In this document: positions 1 through 4,860 of the stretch, in pieces
Layout of the letters: each line of letters begins with the position of its first letter
Numbering within the stretch: the first letter of the stretch is position 1
NCBI GenBank assembly: GCA_902783355.1
Contig: CACZQQ010000321.1
Coordinates: 1-10,352, forward strand
DNA length: 10,352 nucleotides
Source: an uncultured bacterium
GTDB taxonomy: Bacteria > Verrucomicrobiota > Lentisphaeria > Oligosphaerales > Oligosphaeraceae
Reading direction: 5' to 3'
Translations under genes and position numbers: made by a program
Notes under the pieces: generated by a model
The model's database searches: none
What the model was told of the DNA's origin: nothing
Seen by the model: the letters and a program-made list of their open reading frames with translations, nothing else

Positions 1-279
1 GCCCTTGGTCTGGGAGCACTGCATGTAGGCGCTGTCCAGGCTGATGGGGCGCTTGGCTGCGACGTCGGCGTAGCCTATGCAGGCCGTCTCCTGGACGCCG
101 TTGTCGTAGAAGATGCAGACGGCGCCGGGCATCAGGCCTGAATCCAGATACTTCTGCATCGCGTCCTTGGCGAAGGTCGTGCCGGAATCCCGCGCCCCGT
201 CGGCGGACGGCCTCGCGTAGGTGCGGCAACCGCAGAGAAGCGCCGTCAGGGCCAATGCAAACAGAAAATTCCTCTTCAT
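1..279 (-). CDS. Serine hydrolase lipoprotein, beta-lactamase/PBP family (5' part only)
   Basis: Reading leftward from the ATG at 279 gives 93 codons with no stop before the window edge, so only the N-terminus is visible. Residues 1-18 form a lipoprotein signal peptide: charged MKRN, a hydrophobic stretch, then a lipobox-like LCGC with Cys18 as the likely lipidated residue. This predicts export and membrane anchoring. After a short linker the mature part has the opening pattern of the class C beta-lactamase/serine hydrolase family (Pfam Beta-lactamase, PF00144): 'LMPGAV' near residue 50, 'GYADV' at 69-73, and SQTK at 89-92. In this family SxxK supplies the nucleophilic Ser and the general-base Lys. 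The YxN and C-terminal motifs lie outside the window, so activity and substrate (peptidoglycan peptide, ester or beta-lactam) cannot be told. A ribosome site GAGGTGA precedes the ATG by about 3-6 nt. It lies beyond a terminator and is a separate unit from rplI. Confidence 0.8.
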   Translation of the reverse strand, partial: MKRNFLFALALTALLCGCRTYARPSADGARDSGTTFAKDAMQKYLDSGLMPGAVCIFYDNGVQETACIGYADVAAKRPISLDSAYMQCSQTKG

Positions 280-334
280 GGGTCACCTCGTGTGTTGATG
301 ATGTAAGCGGCAGGGATGCAAGGGAGGGTCCTTT

Positions 335-352
335 TGCCATGGAACCATGGCA
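335..352. promoter_or_regulatory. Perfect inverted repeat, possible operator of the serine hydrolase gene
   Basis: TGCCATGG-AA-CCATGGCA is a perfect 8+8 inverted repeat with a 2-nt spacer, 56 bp upstream of the serine hydrolase ATG. On the minus strand it directly follows an AT-rich TAAATT (359-354) that could be a -10 element, so the palindrome would cover the transcription start, a typical repressor position. No convincing -35 hexamer is visible. The operator role is inference; the symmetry is directly seen. Confidence 0.35.
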
Positions 353-365
353 TAATTTAGCACGC

Positions 366-398
366 AAAAAGGCGCCGGGGCATGGCTCTGGCGCCTTT
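366..398 (-). terminator. Intrinsic terminator of the rplY-rplI operon
   Basis: On the minus strand, 31 bp after the rplI stop, AAAGGCGCC (398-390) and GGCGCCTTT (376-368) form a 9-bp stem around a 13-nt loop. The 3' arm runs into five T residues (370-366). This is a classic Rho-independent terminator. It separates the ribosomal-protein operon from the serine hydrolase gene on the same strand. Confidence 0.85.
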
Positions 399-428
399 GT
401 CGCAATTCGGTTTTCCGAAAGGCGTGGG

Positions 429-884
429 CTATTCGGCCTTCTTGACGACCTTGACCTTCAGGACGGCCTTCACCTCGGGATGGACCTTGACGGGCACCTC
501 GAAGTCGCCCACCTCGCGGATGTTGTCCTCAAGGGCGATGACACTCTTGTCGATCTCAAGCCCCTTGGCCTTGAGCTCGTCGGCCAGCACCTGGGCGCTG
601 ACGGAACCGAAGAGCTTGTCGTTCTCGCCGACGGCCATCGGGATCTCAAGGGCGAGGCCCTCGATCTTGGCGGCGAGCGTCTTGGCGACCTCGATGCGGG
701 CGGCGGCCTCGGCGGCCAGCTTCAGCTTGCGGGCCTCGACCTGGCGGAGGGCGCCCTTGCTCACAGGCTGCGCCAGATGACGGGGCAGAAGATAGTTGCG
801 GGCGTAGCCGTCCGCAACCTTGACGACATCACCGATCTTGCCCAGGTCGGCCACATCTTCCATGAGAATCAGTTCTTTAGACAT
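429..884 (-). CDS. rplI: Large ribosomal subunit protein bL9
   Basis: Protein of 151 aa, the usual bL9 length (about 148-150). bL9 binds 23S rRNA near the L1 stalk base with its N-domain and projects a second globular domain along the ribosome, helping reading-frame maintenance. The bL9 signature is visible at residues 15-34 (GKIGDVV...DGYARNYLLP). It is followed by the long charged, Ala/Lys-rich connecting helix (about 41-75) and the C-domain with GENDKLFGSVS at 86-96. The ATG at 884 has an AAGGAA ribosome site about 9 nt upstream. It is last in the operon, 33 bp after rpsR, and a strong terminator follows. Nothing is missing. Confidence 0.97.
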   Translation of the reverse strand: MSKELILMEDVADLGKIGDVVKVADGYARNYLLPRHLAQPVSKGALRQVEARKLKLAAEAAARIEVAKTLAAKIEGLALEIPMAVGENDKLFGSVSAQVLADELKAKGLEIDKSVIALEDNIREVGDFEVPVKVHPEVKAVLKVKVVKKAE

Positions 885-917
885 GGTGGTATTTCCTTGC
901 TTCGGTGAATCGGTGGA

Positions 918-1148
918 TTAGAGGACGAGGCCCAGGACGCGGGCGCGCTTGACGGCGGCCGCCAGCAGCTTCTGGTGCTTGGCGCAGTTGCCGGTGATGC
1001 GGCGGCCCAGGATGCGGCCACCGTCGGTCTGGTAGCGGCGCAGCAGGTCGACATCCTTGAAGTCAATGTTGAAGATGCGGTTTTCGCACAGGCGGCAGGT
1101 CTTGGCGCGCTGAGATTTGCGGCGCGGACGGGGTTTGGAGGTCTTCAT
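918..1148 (-). CDS. rpsR: Small ribosomal subunit protein bS18, zinc-ligand (C+) form
   Basis: Protein of 76 aa, normal size for bS18. bS18 pairs with bS6 and binds the central domain of 16S rRNA on the 30S platform. A basic N-terminal tail (residues 5-16, rich in Arg/Lys) is followed by the bS18 core with 'FKDVDLLRRY' and 'GGRILGRRITG', and the typical end of the family. Cys18-x2-Cys21 and Cys55-x2-His58 are all present, matching the form of bS18 predicted to hold a zinc ion; many bacteria have lost these residues. The ATG at 1148 has AAGGA upstream. It lies 52 bp after ssb and 33 bp before rplI, in the widespread rpsF-ssb-rpsR order. Confidence 0.97.
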   Translation of the reverse strand: MKTSKPRPRRKSQRAKTCRLCENRIFNIDFKDVDLLRRYQTDGGRILGRRITGNCAKHQKLLAAAVKRARVLGLVL

Positions 1149-1200
1149 GAGCTTCTATCCTTACAGTCTTTAGAGGTTGAATTTGTGCACCCGGACGGTG

Positions 1201-1818
1201 TCAGAAGGGCACGTCGTCCACAGGGACGTCATCGGAGGCGGGGGCTGCCGGCGGCGCAGGGGGCTGCGGCGGAGGCGGCGCCTGGAAGGAGGGCATGGGC
1301 TGCTGCGGCGCAGGAGGCTGCTGGTAGCGCGGCGCCTGCGGCGGCACGGACTGGTAGGTCGCGCGGTAGCCGCCCTGCTGGCCATAGCCCTGCTGGCCGT
1401 AGCCGCCCTGCTGCGGAGCATAGCCCTGCTGCGGCCCGTAGCCGCCCTGCTGGCTGTAGCCGCCGCCCTGCTGCTGGCCGTCGCTGCGACGCGTCAGCAG
1501 CTGCAGGTTGTCCACGTAGACCACAAGACGGCTGCGCTTCTGCCCCGTCTGCTTGTCGTCCCAGGTGTCCTGGTGCAGACGCCCCTCGACGAAGAGGGGA
1601 TCGCCCTTGTGGACGAAGTCGCGCACGACTTCGGCCAGGCGGTTGAAGGCGGTGCCGTCCACGAACGTGGTCTCCTCGCGGATCTCTCCGGAGGAGGTCG
1701 TGGACCTGCGGTTGATGGCCAGGGAGAACGAGGCCGCCAGGCCGCCGGCCTGCGTCTGCCGGATCTCCGGTTCGCGGGTGAGGTTGCCGATGAGGATGAC
1801 CTTGTTCACAGATGCCAT
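1201..1818 (-). CDS. ssb: Single-stranded DNA-binding protein SSB
   Basis: Protein of 205 aa. SSB coats single-stranded DNA in replication, repair and recombination and recruits partner enzymes through its acidic tip. Residues 1-110 are the OB fold, opening with 'NKVILIGNLTREPEIR'. Aromatic residues F52, F58 and W86 fall where E. coli SSB has W54, F60 and W88, its DNA-stacking residues. Residues 115-151 are a Gln/Gly/Tyr-rich repeat tract, and 157-193 are Pro/Gln/Ala-rich; both form a disordered linker. The C-terminus is DDVPF, equivalent to E. coli DDDIPF, and is preceded by another DDVP, so the tip motif looks duplicated. The ATG at 1818 has GGAGAAGAG just upstream. It lies between rpsF (39 bp away) and rpsR, the usual order. 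Confidence 0.97.
   Translation of the reverse strand: MASVNKVILIGNLTREPEIRQTQAGGLAASFSLAINRRSTTSSGEIREETTFVDGTAFNRLAEVVRDFVHKGDPLFVEGRLHQDTWDDKQTGQKRSRLVVYVDNLQLLTRRSDGQQQGGGYSQQGGYGPQQGYAPQQGGYGQQGYGQQGGYRATYQSVPPQAPRYQQPPAPQQPMPSFQAPPPPQPPAPPAAPASDDVPVDDVPF
1366..1476 (-). repeat. Low-complexity Gln/Gly/Tyr repeat tract within ssb
   Basis: Codons 115-151 of ssb are built from imperfect short repeats of the type GGYGQQ / GQQGGY. In the DNA this appears as reiterated CTGCTGG and GTAGCCGCCCTGCTG units on the plus strand. Tracts like this are common in SSB linkers, are intrinsically disordered, and tend to vary in length between strains by slippage. Confidence 0.85.
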
Positions 1819-1857
1819 GCTTCTCTTCTCCGATGCGGACGTGCCGGAAACGCCCTG

Positions 1858-2259
1858 CTACTTGTTGTTGCGGTTGGAGCGGTAGCGGTAGTTCTCGTTG
1901 TCGTATTCGTCCTGGAAGGACTCCTCGCCGAAGATGCTGGCGTCGCGCGGCTTGAAGACCTCGTCGTCCTGCCCGTCCTCGTAGGTGAAGACCGCCAGGC
2001 GGATGACGGTGCTGTTCAGGCGGTACTTGTCCTTGAGCTTCACGGGCGCCTGGGGATCCAGGGTGACCACATAGTCCCAATAGAGGCCCACCTTGTGCTT
2101 GCCCATGGGGCGCGCGAAGGTGCGCTTCTCGAAGAACTTGACGCGGCTGATTTCGCCGCCCAGGGCCTTGAGCTGCTCCTGGATTTCGGCGTCGAAGGCC
2201 TCGCCGTTGCCCTCGACCTTCGCGGGGTCGAGGATGAAGACCACTTCATACTTGGACAC
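1858..2259 (-). CDS. rpsF: Small ribosomal subunit protein bS6
   Basis: Protein of 133 aa from a GTG start at 2259. bS6 forms a heterodimer with bS18 on the 30S platform. The core is recognisable: KYEVVFILDP at 3-12, then 'FFEKRTFARPMGKHKVGLY' at 42-60, and 'YRLNSTVIRLAVFTYED' at 79-95 before a charged tail (96-133) rich in Asp/Glu, Tyr, Arg and Asn. The GTG is chosen because AGGAG lies 9 nt upstream and because families of this type begin one or two residues before KYE. An in-frame ATG at 2283 (adding MPTQEKTT) has only a weak ribosome site. The gene begins inside the last codons of pth (14-bp overlap), suggesting translational coupling. A strong hairpin lies about 45 nt upstream, where an S6:S18 leader might occur. 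Confidence 0.95.
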   Translation of the reverse strand: MSKYEVVFILDPAKVEGNGEAFDAEIQEQLKALGGEISRVKFFEKRTFARPMGKHKVGLYWDYVVTLDPQAPVKLKDKYRLNSTVIRLAVFTYEDGQDDEVFKPRDASIFGEESFQDEYDNENYRYRSNRNNK

Positions 2260-2935
2260 GGTTGTTTTCTCCTGAGTTGGCATTGACTTTGTCCGCCGGC
2301 TTCTTCCCGACGCGGGAAGCCATGGCCTGCGCCTTGTCGAAGGAGCCGCAAAGCGCCTCCCTGAGGACGGCCACGGCGTCCGCGACGACGGCCTCGCGGT
2401 CGAAATCGCCGGCGGAAACCCAAGGCAAGAGGACATACTCCACAATGGAGAGGTCCACCTCGGGTCCCGGTCTCCCAATACCGAGCCGCAACCGCGGGAA
2501 ATCCTGCGACTGCAGCGCCTCAATGATGGACTGAAGGCCCCTGTGGCCGCCGGCGGACCCGTTCGCCCTGAGGCGCAGGGTGCCGTTCGGCCTGTCGAGG
2601 TCGTCGCTGACCGCCAGGATCTCCCGGGGAGATAAAGGGAGCTCCTGGAGGAGCGCGCCGACCGCCTCGCCGCTGGCGTTCATGTAGGTCGTGGGCTTGA
2701 GGACAAGCACTGTCCTTCCGCCTTCGAGGCGGAGGTTCCAGAGCTTCCCGTTGGGGATGGGGCGGAGCCCCTCCGGCAGCGGGAGCAGCTGGCCCGAAGC
2801 CAGCAGCCTGTCCGCCACCATCCATCCGGCGTTGTGCCGGCTGGGCGCGTATTGCGCCCCTGGATTCCCCAGGCAGACAACCAGTTTGACGGCGGTCGTT
2901 CCTTCCGCCTGGCCCCGCGCCGCCGCGGCTTCCAT
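2246..2935 (-). CDS. pth: Peptidyl-tRNA hydrolase (Pth1 family)
   Basis: Cleaves peptidyl-tRNA released from stalled ribosomes to recycle tRNA and peptide. Counting from the ATG at 2935 (229 aa), all five residues known to matter in E. coli Pth are present: Asn24 (CLGNPG), His34 (RHNAG), Asn86 (TTYMNASG), Asp111 (SDDLD) and His131 (GGHRG). The core ends near residue 195; a basic tail of some 30 residues follows. The start is uncertain. The family normally begins at the residue before KLVV, which here is Val16, encoded GTC and preceded by an ideal AAGGAA ribosome site. The nearest proper start is the ATG at 2935, and the frame stays open to a GTG at 3052. It sits between rplY and rpsF, overlapping rpsF by 14 bp. 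Confidence 0.93.
   Translation of the reverse strand: MEAAAARGQAEGTTAVKLVVCLGNPGAQYAPSRHNAGWMVADRLLASGQLLPLPEGLRPIPNGKLWNLRLEGGRTVLVLKPTTYMNASGEAVGALLQELPLSPREILAVSDDLDRPNGTLRLRANGSAGGHRGLQSIIEALQSQDFPRLRLGIGRPGPEVDLSIVEYVLLPWVSAGDFDREAVVADAVAVLREALCGSFDKAQAMASRVGKKPADKVNANSGENNRVQV
2303..2319 (-). promoter_or_regulatory. Hairpin before rpsF, possible S6:S18-type leader
   Basis: On the minus strand CTTCCCG-CGT-CGGGAAG is a perfect 7-bp stem with a 3-nt loop, inside the 3' end of pth and 43 nt upstream of the rpsF GTG. Many bacteria have an RNA leader upstream of rpsF that is bound by the S6:S18 complex. I can see the hairpin but cannot confirm the conserved CCG-containing binding motif, so the regulatory role is inference. 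Confidence 0.3.
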
Positions 2936-3046
2936 GCCGTTGTGCGCGTCTCCCGAAGCGCACGCCCCATGGGGGCACGCCTCCGGATTCACGCCCGCCG
3001 GCGAGGAATCGCGGCAAAACACAGTTCCAGGACAGTCCATCATCGC

Positions 3047-3081
3047 CGCCACCCGCCCGGCTACAGGTCAGGCGGGCGGCG
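3047..3081 (-). promoter_or_regulatory. Intergenic hairpin between rplY and pth
   Basis: On the minus strand CGCCGCCCGCC (3081-3071) pairs with GGCGGGTGGCG (3057-3047) to give an 11-bp stem with one G-U pair and a 13-nt loop, 9 nt after the rplY stop. No T tract follows (a run of five Ts lies before it), so it is not a standard intrinsic terminator. It could be an mRNA stability element at the rplY 3' end or a partial attenuator tuning pth and downstream genes. Confidence 0.5.
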
Positions 3082-3089
3082 TAAAAAGA

Positions 3090-3728
3090 CTACTTCTTCT
3101 CCTTCTCCTTGTCCTTGTCCGCGGCGGCGGGCGCGGCGGCGGCCTCGCCTTCGGCGGCGGGCGCGGCCTCAGGGGCGGCTTCCTTCACATGCGGGGTGCG
3201 CACGTGGAAGACGATCTGGGCGGGGTTGGCCTCGATGGCGCCGCTGGCCAGCTTGATGTCGGCGATGGTCAGCGCCTGGTCCAGCTCGATGCCGGAGACT
3301 TCGACCTTCAGGACTTCGGGGATGTCGGCGGGAGCCGCCGTGATCTTGACGGTGTGGACGACCTGCTCCAGCTGGCCGCCCTGCTTGATGCCGGCCGCCT
3401 CGCCGACGGCCTCGACGGGCACGGGCAGCGTGACGGTCTCGCCCGGCTTCACTTCCAGGAAGTCGACTGCCAGCGGCGCGTCGTTGATCGCGCGGAACTG
3501 GACGTCCTTCACGACCGCGTCCTTCTGGACGCCGTCGCAGGTGATCTTGACCAGGCCCACGTGATGGGCGATCTTCTCGACGTCCTTCTCGTTGATGCTC
3601 AAGGCGACAGTCTCCACGCCCTTGCTGTAGATGACGGCGGGGACGAGGCCTGCCTTGCGCTGGCGGCGGGAGGCCGCGGAGCCAAGCTCTTCACGCTTGG
3701 TGGCGGAGATGGCAATTGTGACGCTCAT
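3090..3728 (-). CDS. rplY: Large ribosomal subunit protein bL25, long CTC form
   Basis: Protein of 212 aa. bL25 binds 5S rRNA on the 50S central protuberance. This is the two-domain CTC/TL5-type protein, longer than the 94-aa E. coli form. Residues 1-90 are the 5S-binding domain with RRQRKAGLVPAVIYSKG at 21-37, matching the family pattern 'R..G.vPaviYg.G'. Residues 95-178 are the CTC beta domain, with KQGGQLEQVVHTVKI at 115-129. Residues 182-212 are a low-complexity Ala/Glu/Pro stretch ending in a Lys/Asp/Glu-rich tail, common in this family. The ATG at 3728 has only a weak ribosome site (GGAA very close, GAG further up). It is first in the six-gene operon, with a structured leader upstream. 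Confidence 0.96.
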   Translation of the reverse strand: MSVTIAISATKREELGSAASRRQRKAGLVPAVIYSKGVETVALSINEKDVEKIAHHVGLVKITCDGVQKDAVVKDVQFRAINDAPLAVDFLEVKPGETVTLPVPVEAVGEAAGIKQGGQLEQVVHTVKITAAPADIPEVLKVEVSGIELDQALTIADIKLASGAIEANPAQIVFHVRTPHVKEAAPEAAPAAEGEAAAAPAAADKDKEKEKK

Positions 3729-3800
3729 GGTTCCAAATCTCGCTTTGCTGGTTCTATTGTCTTGATGTCAAACGTATTGTGGGAAATCGTCGTCGGCTTT

Positions 3801-3834
3801 CCGGGAGGCATGGGCATGGAATGCGCCTCTCCGG
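3801..3834 (-). promoter_or_regulatory. Leader hairpin upstream of rplY
   Basis: On the minus strand CCGG-A-GAGGC (3834-3825) pairs with GCCTCCCGG (3809-3801), giving 9 bp interrupted by a single bulged A, with a 15-nt loop. It lies 72-106 nt upstream of the rplY ATG and downstream of the -10-like TATATT, so it would be in the 5' leader. Ribosomal-protein operons are often controlled by such leaders (an L25 leader is known in gammaproteobacteria), but whether this one is related is unknown. Confidence 0.35.
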
Positions 3835-3852
3835 CAGTCCGTAAAGCGGCTT

Positions 3853-3858
3853 AATATA
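3853..3858 (-). promoter_or_regulatory. Candidate -10 element for the rplY operon
   Basis: TATATT on the minus strand lies in the most AT-rich part of the divergent intergenic region, about 125 nt upstream of rplY. No good -35 hexamer is found 16-18 bp further up (CGACGA-like). A TTGACA at about 3769-3764 closer to the gene has no matching -10. The promoter position is therefore a weak call. Confidence 0.3.
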
Positions 3859-3943
3859 TCACCCATTCGGCATTTTCGTCGGCGAAATCGCAAAAAAGGC
3901 CTTCCAAAGGGAGGCGTGCGCACAGGGGCGCGCAAAGTAGGTG

Positions 3944-3949
3944 TATATT
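3944..3949 (+). promoter_or_regulatory. Candidate -10 element for the kinase-BON gene
   Basis: TATATT, continuing as TTAG, lies 55 nt upstream of the ATG at 4005. It is flanked by an inverted repeat, GTAGGTG (3937-3943) and CACCTGC (3964-3970), 7 bp with one G-T mismatch, which could be an operator around the -10. A -35 match at the expected distance (CACAGG) is poor. The rest of the 3729-4004 region holds no gene that I can support. Confidence 0.3.
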
Positions 3950-4004
3950 TTAGCGGTTGTACGCACCTGCACGCGAAAAAGCCACCTTTCTCCGGAGGAC
4001 AGAC

Positions 4005-4832
4005 ATGGCCATCCTTACCATTGCACGCGAACTTGGCGCCTGGACGACCGTCGCCAGCCAGATGCTGGCCAGGCGCTTCGAGGGGGCCCTCTTCGACAGG
4101 GACAACATCCAGGAGCGCCTCAGGGCCGAGGGCGTGGACAACGCCGTCATCGCCCGCTACGACGAGCGCAAGCCCGGCTTCTTCTCGGCGCTTTCCTCCG
4201 ACCAGGAGGTCTTCATGCTCCACCTGAAGACGGCGCTTCTGAAGGCGGCCGCCAACCAGTCCATCGTCATTCTGGGGCGCGGCGGGCACATCCTGATGGA
4301 GGACATACCCAACTGTCTGCGAATCAGACTGATAGCACCTGAACGCACACGCGTGGCGCGCGTCATGTCGGAGTTCAAGTGCGACGAGGAGAACGCGCGG
4401 CGCCTCATGCGCAAGAGCGACGCCGACCGCGCCGGCTTCTGCCGCTTCCACTTCAACTCCGACTGGGCCGACCCGGGCTGCTACGACTTGGTCATCAACA
4501 CGGAGAAGCTGACCGACGAGGACCTCGTGGAGCACATCCTGTGGCTCTCGGCGCACTACTACACGCCCGAACACGAGGCGAAGGCGCGCGAGACCATCGC
4601 CCACCGCCTCCTTGGCCAGCGCATCGTCACCCATCTTCTGGTGGACAAGAAGCTGCCGCTGGTCTTCATCGAGGCAGACGTGGAGGGGGACGGCGTCGTC
4701 ACCCTGCGCGGCGCGGCCTCCGTCCACGACATCGCCAAGAAGGCGGTGCAGGCGGCGAAGGAGGTCGAGGGCGTCAAGGAGGTGCGCAACCGCATCCGCG
4801 TCGCCGTCGAACTCGCCCATACGCGAATCTGA
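4005..4832 (+). CDS. Cytidylate-kinase-like protein with C-terminal BON domain
   Basis: Protein of 275 aa. Residues 1-190 match the cytidylate-kinase-like family (Pfam PF13189), a branch of P-loop nucleotide kinases of uncertain substrate: 'ILTIARELG' at 3-11, 'FDRDNIQERL' at 30-39, 'VILGRGGHILMED' at 88-100, 'LRIRLIAPERTRVARVM' at 105-121, and 'DPGCYDLVINTEKLT' at 156-170. Residues about 194-268 look like a BON domain, with 'VVTLRGAASVHDIAKKA' and 'VEGVKEVRNRIRV'; BON domains usually bind membranes or other ligands. The nucleotide-binding loop is altered: after RELG comes AWTTVAS, lacking the GSGG of family members and any Lys. GGAGG lies 6 nt before the ATG at 4005, so that start beats the upstream one at 3957. 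No transmembrane segment is seen. It is the first plus-strand gene, 25 bp before fabI. Confidence 0.8.
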   Translation: MAILTIARELGAWTTVASQMLARRFEGALFDRDNIQERLRAEGVDNAVIARYDERKPGFFSALSSDQEVFMLHLKTALLKAAANQSIVILGRGGHILMEDIPNCLRIRLIAPERTRVARVMSEFKCDEENARRLMRKSDADRAGFCRFHFNSDWADPGCYDLVINTEKLTDEDLVEHILWLSAHYYTPEHEAKARETIAHRLLGQRIVTHLLVDKKLPLVFIEADVEGDGVVTLRGAASVHDIAKKAVQAAKEVEGVKEVRNRIRVAVELAHTRI

Positions 4833-4860
4833 CAGACATTGACAGAATTTGACGGAAATG
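4831..4860 (+). repeat. Three tandem 10-bp repeats between the kinase-BON gene and fabI
   Basis: Three consecutive decamers, starting at 4831, 4841 and 4851, follow the pattern GACRGAMWTK. Each GAC is preceded by T, so TGA occurs at 4830, 4840 and 4850. Because 10 is not a multiple of 3, these give a stop in all three frames. The first is the kinase-BON stop codon and the last decamer ends in the fabI ATG. It leaves fabI without a normally spaced Shine-Dalgarno sequence. Confidence 0.7.

Noticed and set aside
1366..1476. Short reiterated units that could suggest a CRISPR-like array or minisatellite
   Set aside because: The repeats are in-frame codon reiterations within ssb, without unique spacers of constant length.
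1177..2286. 369-aa plus-strand open frame opposite ssb and rpsF
   Set aside because: Both minus-strand genes are unmistakable. The plus-strand product reflects the repetitive ssb linker and GC-rich codon use.
2936..3052. Cys-containing N-terminal extension of pth (residues such as C7, C13, C26, C31 from the GTG at 3052) as a metal-binding domain
   Set aside because: The segment uses third-position A/T more often than its neighbours, resembles no domain I know, and its GTG start lies in a hairpin. It is more likely untranslated spacer.
3892..3915. Minus-strand hairpin followed by six T residues in the divergent region, a possible terminator or attenuator
   Set aside because: The 7-bp stem contains an A-C mismatch in minus-strand RNA (it pairs only as G-U on the plus strand, where no T tract follows), and there is no minus-strand gene upstream to terminate.
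3957..4004. Upstream extension of the kinase-BON frame to an ATG at 3957
   Set aside because: It has no ribosome site, would begin almost inside the -10-like region, and the 16 extra residues look unlike the family. The ATG at 4005 has an ideal GGAGG.
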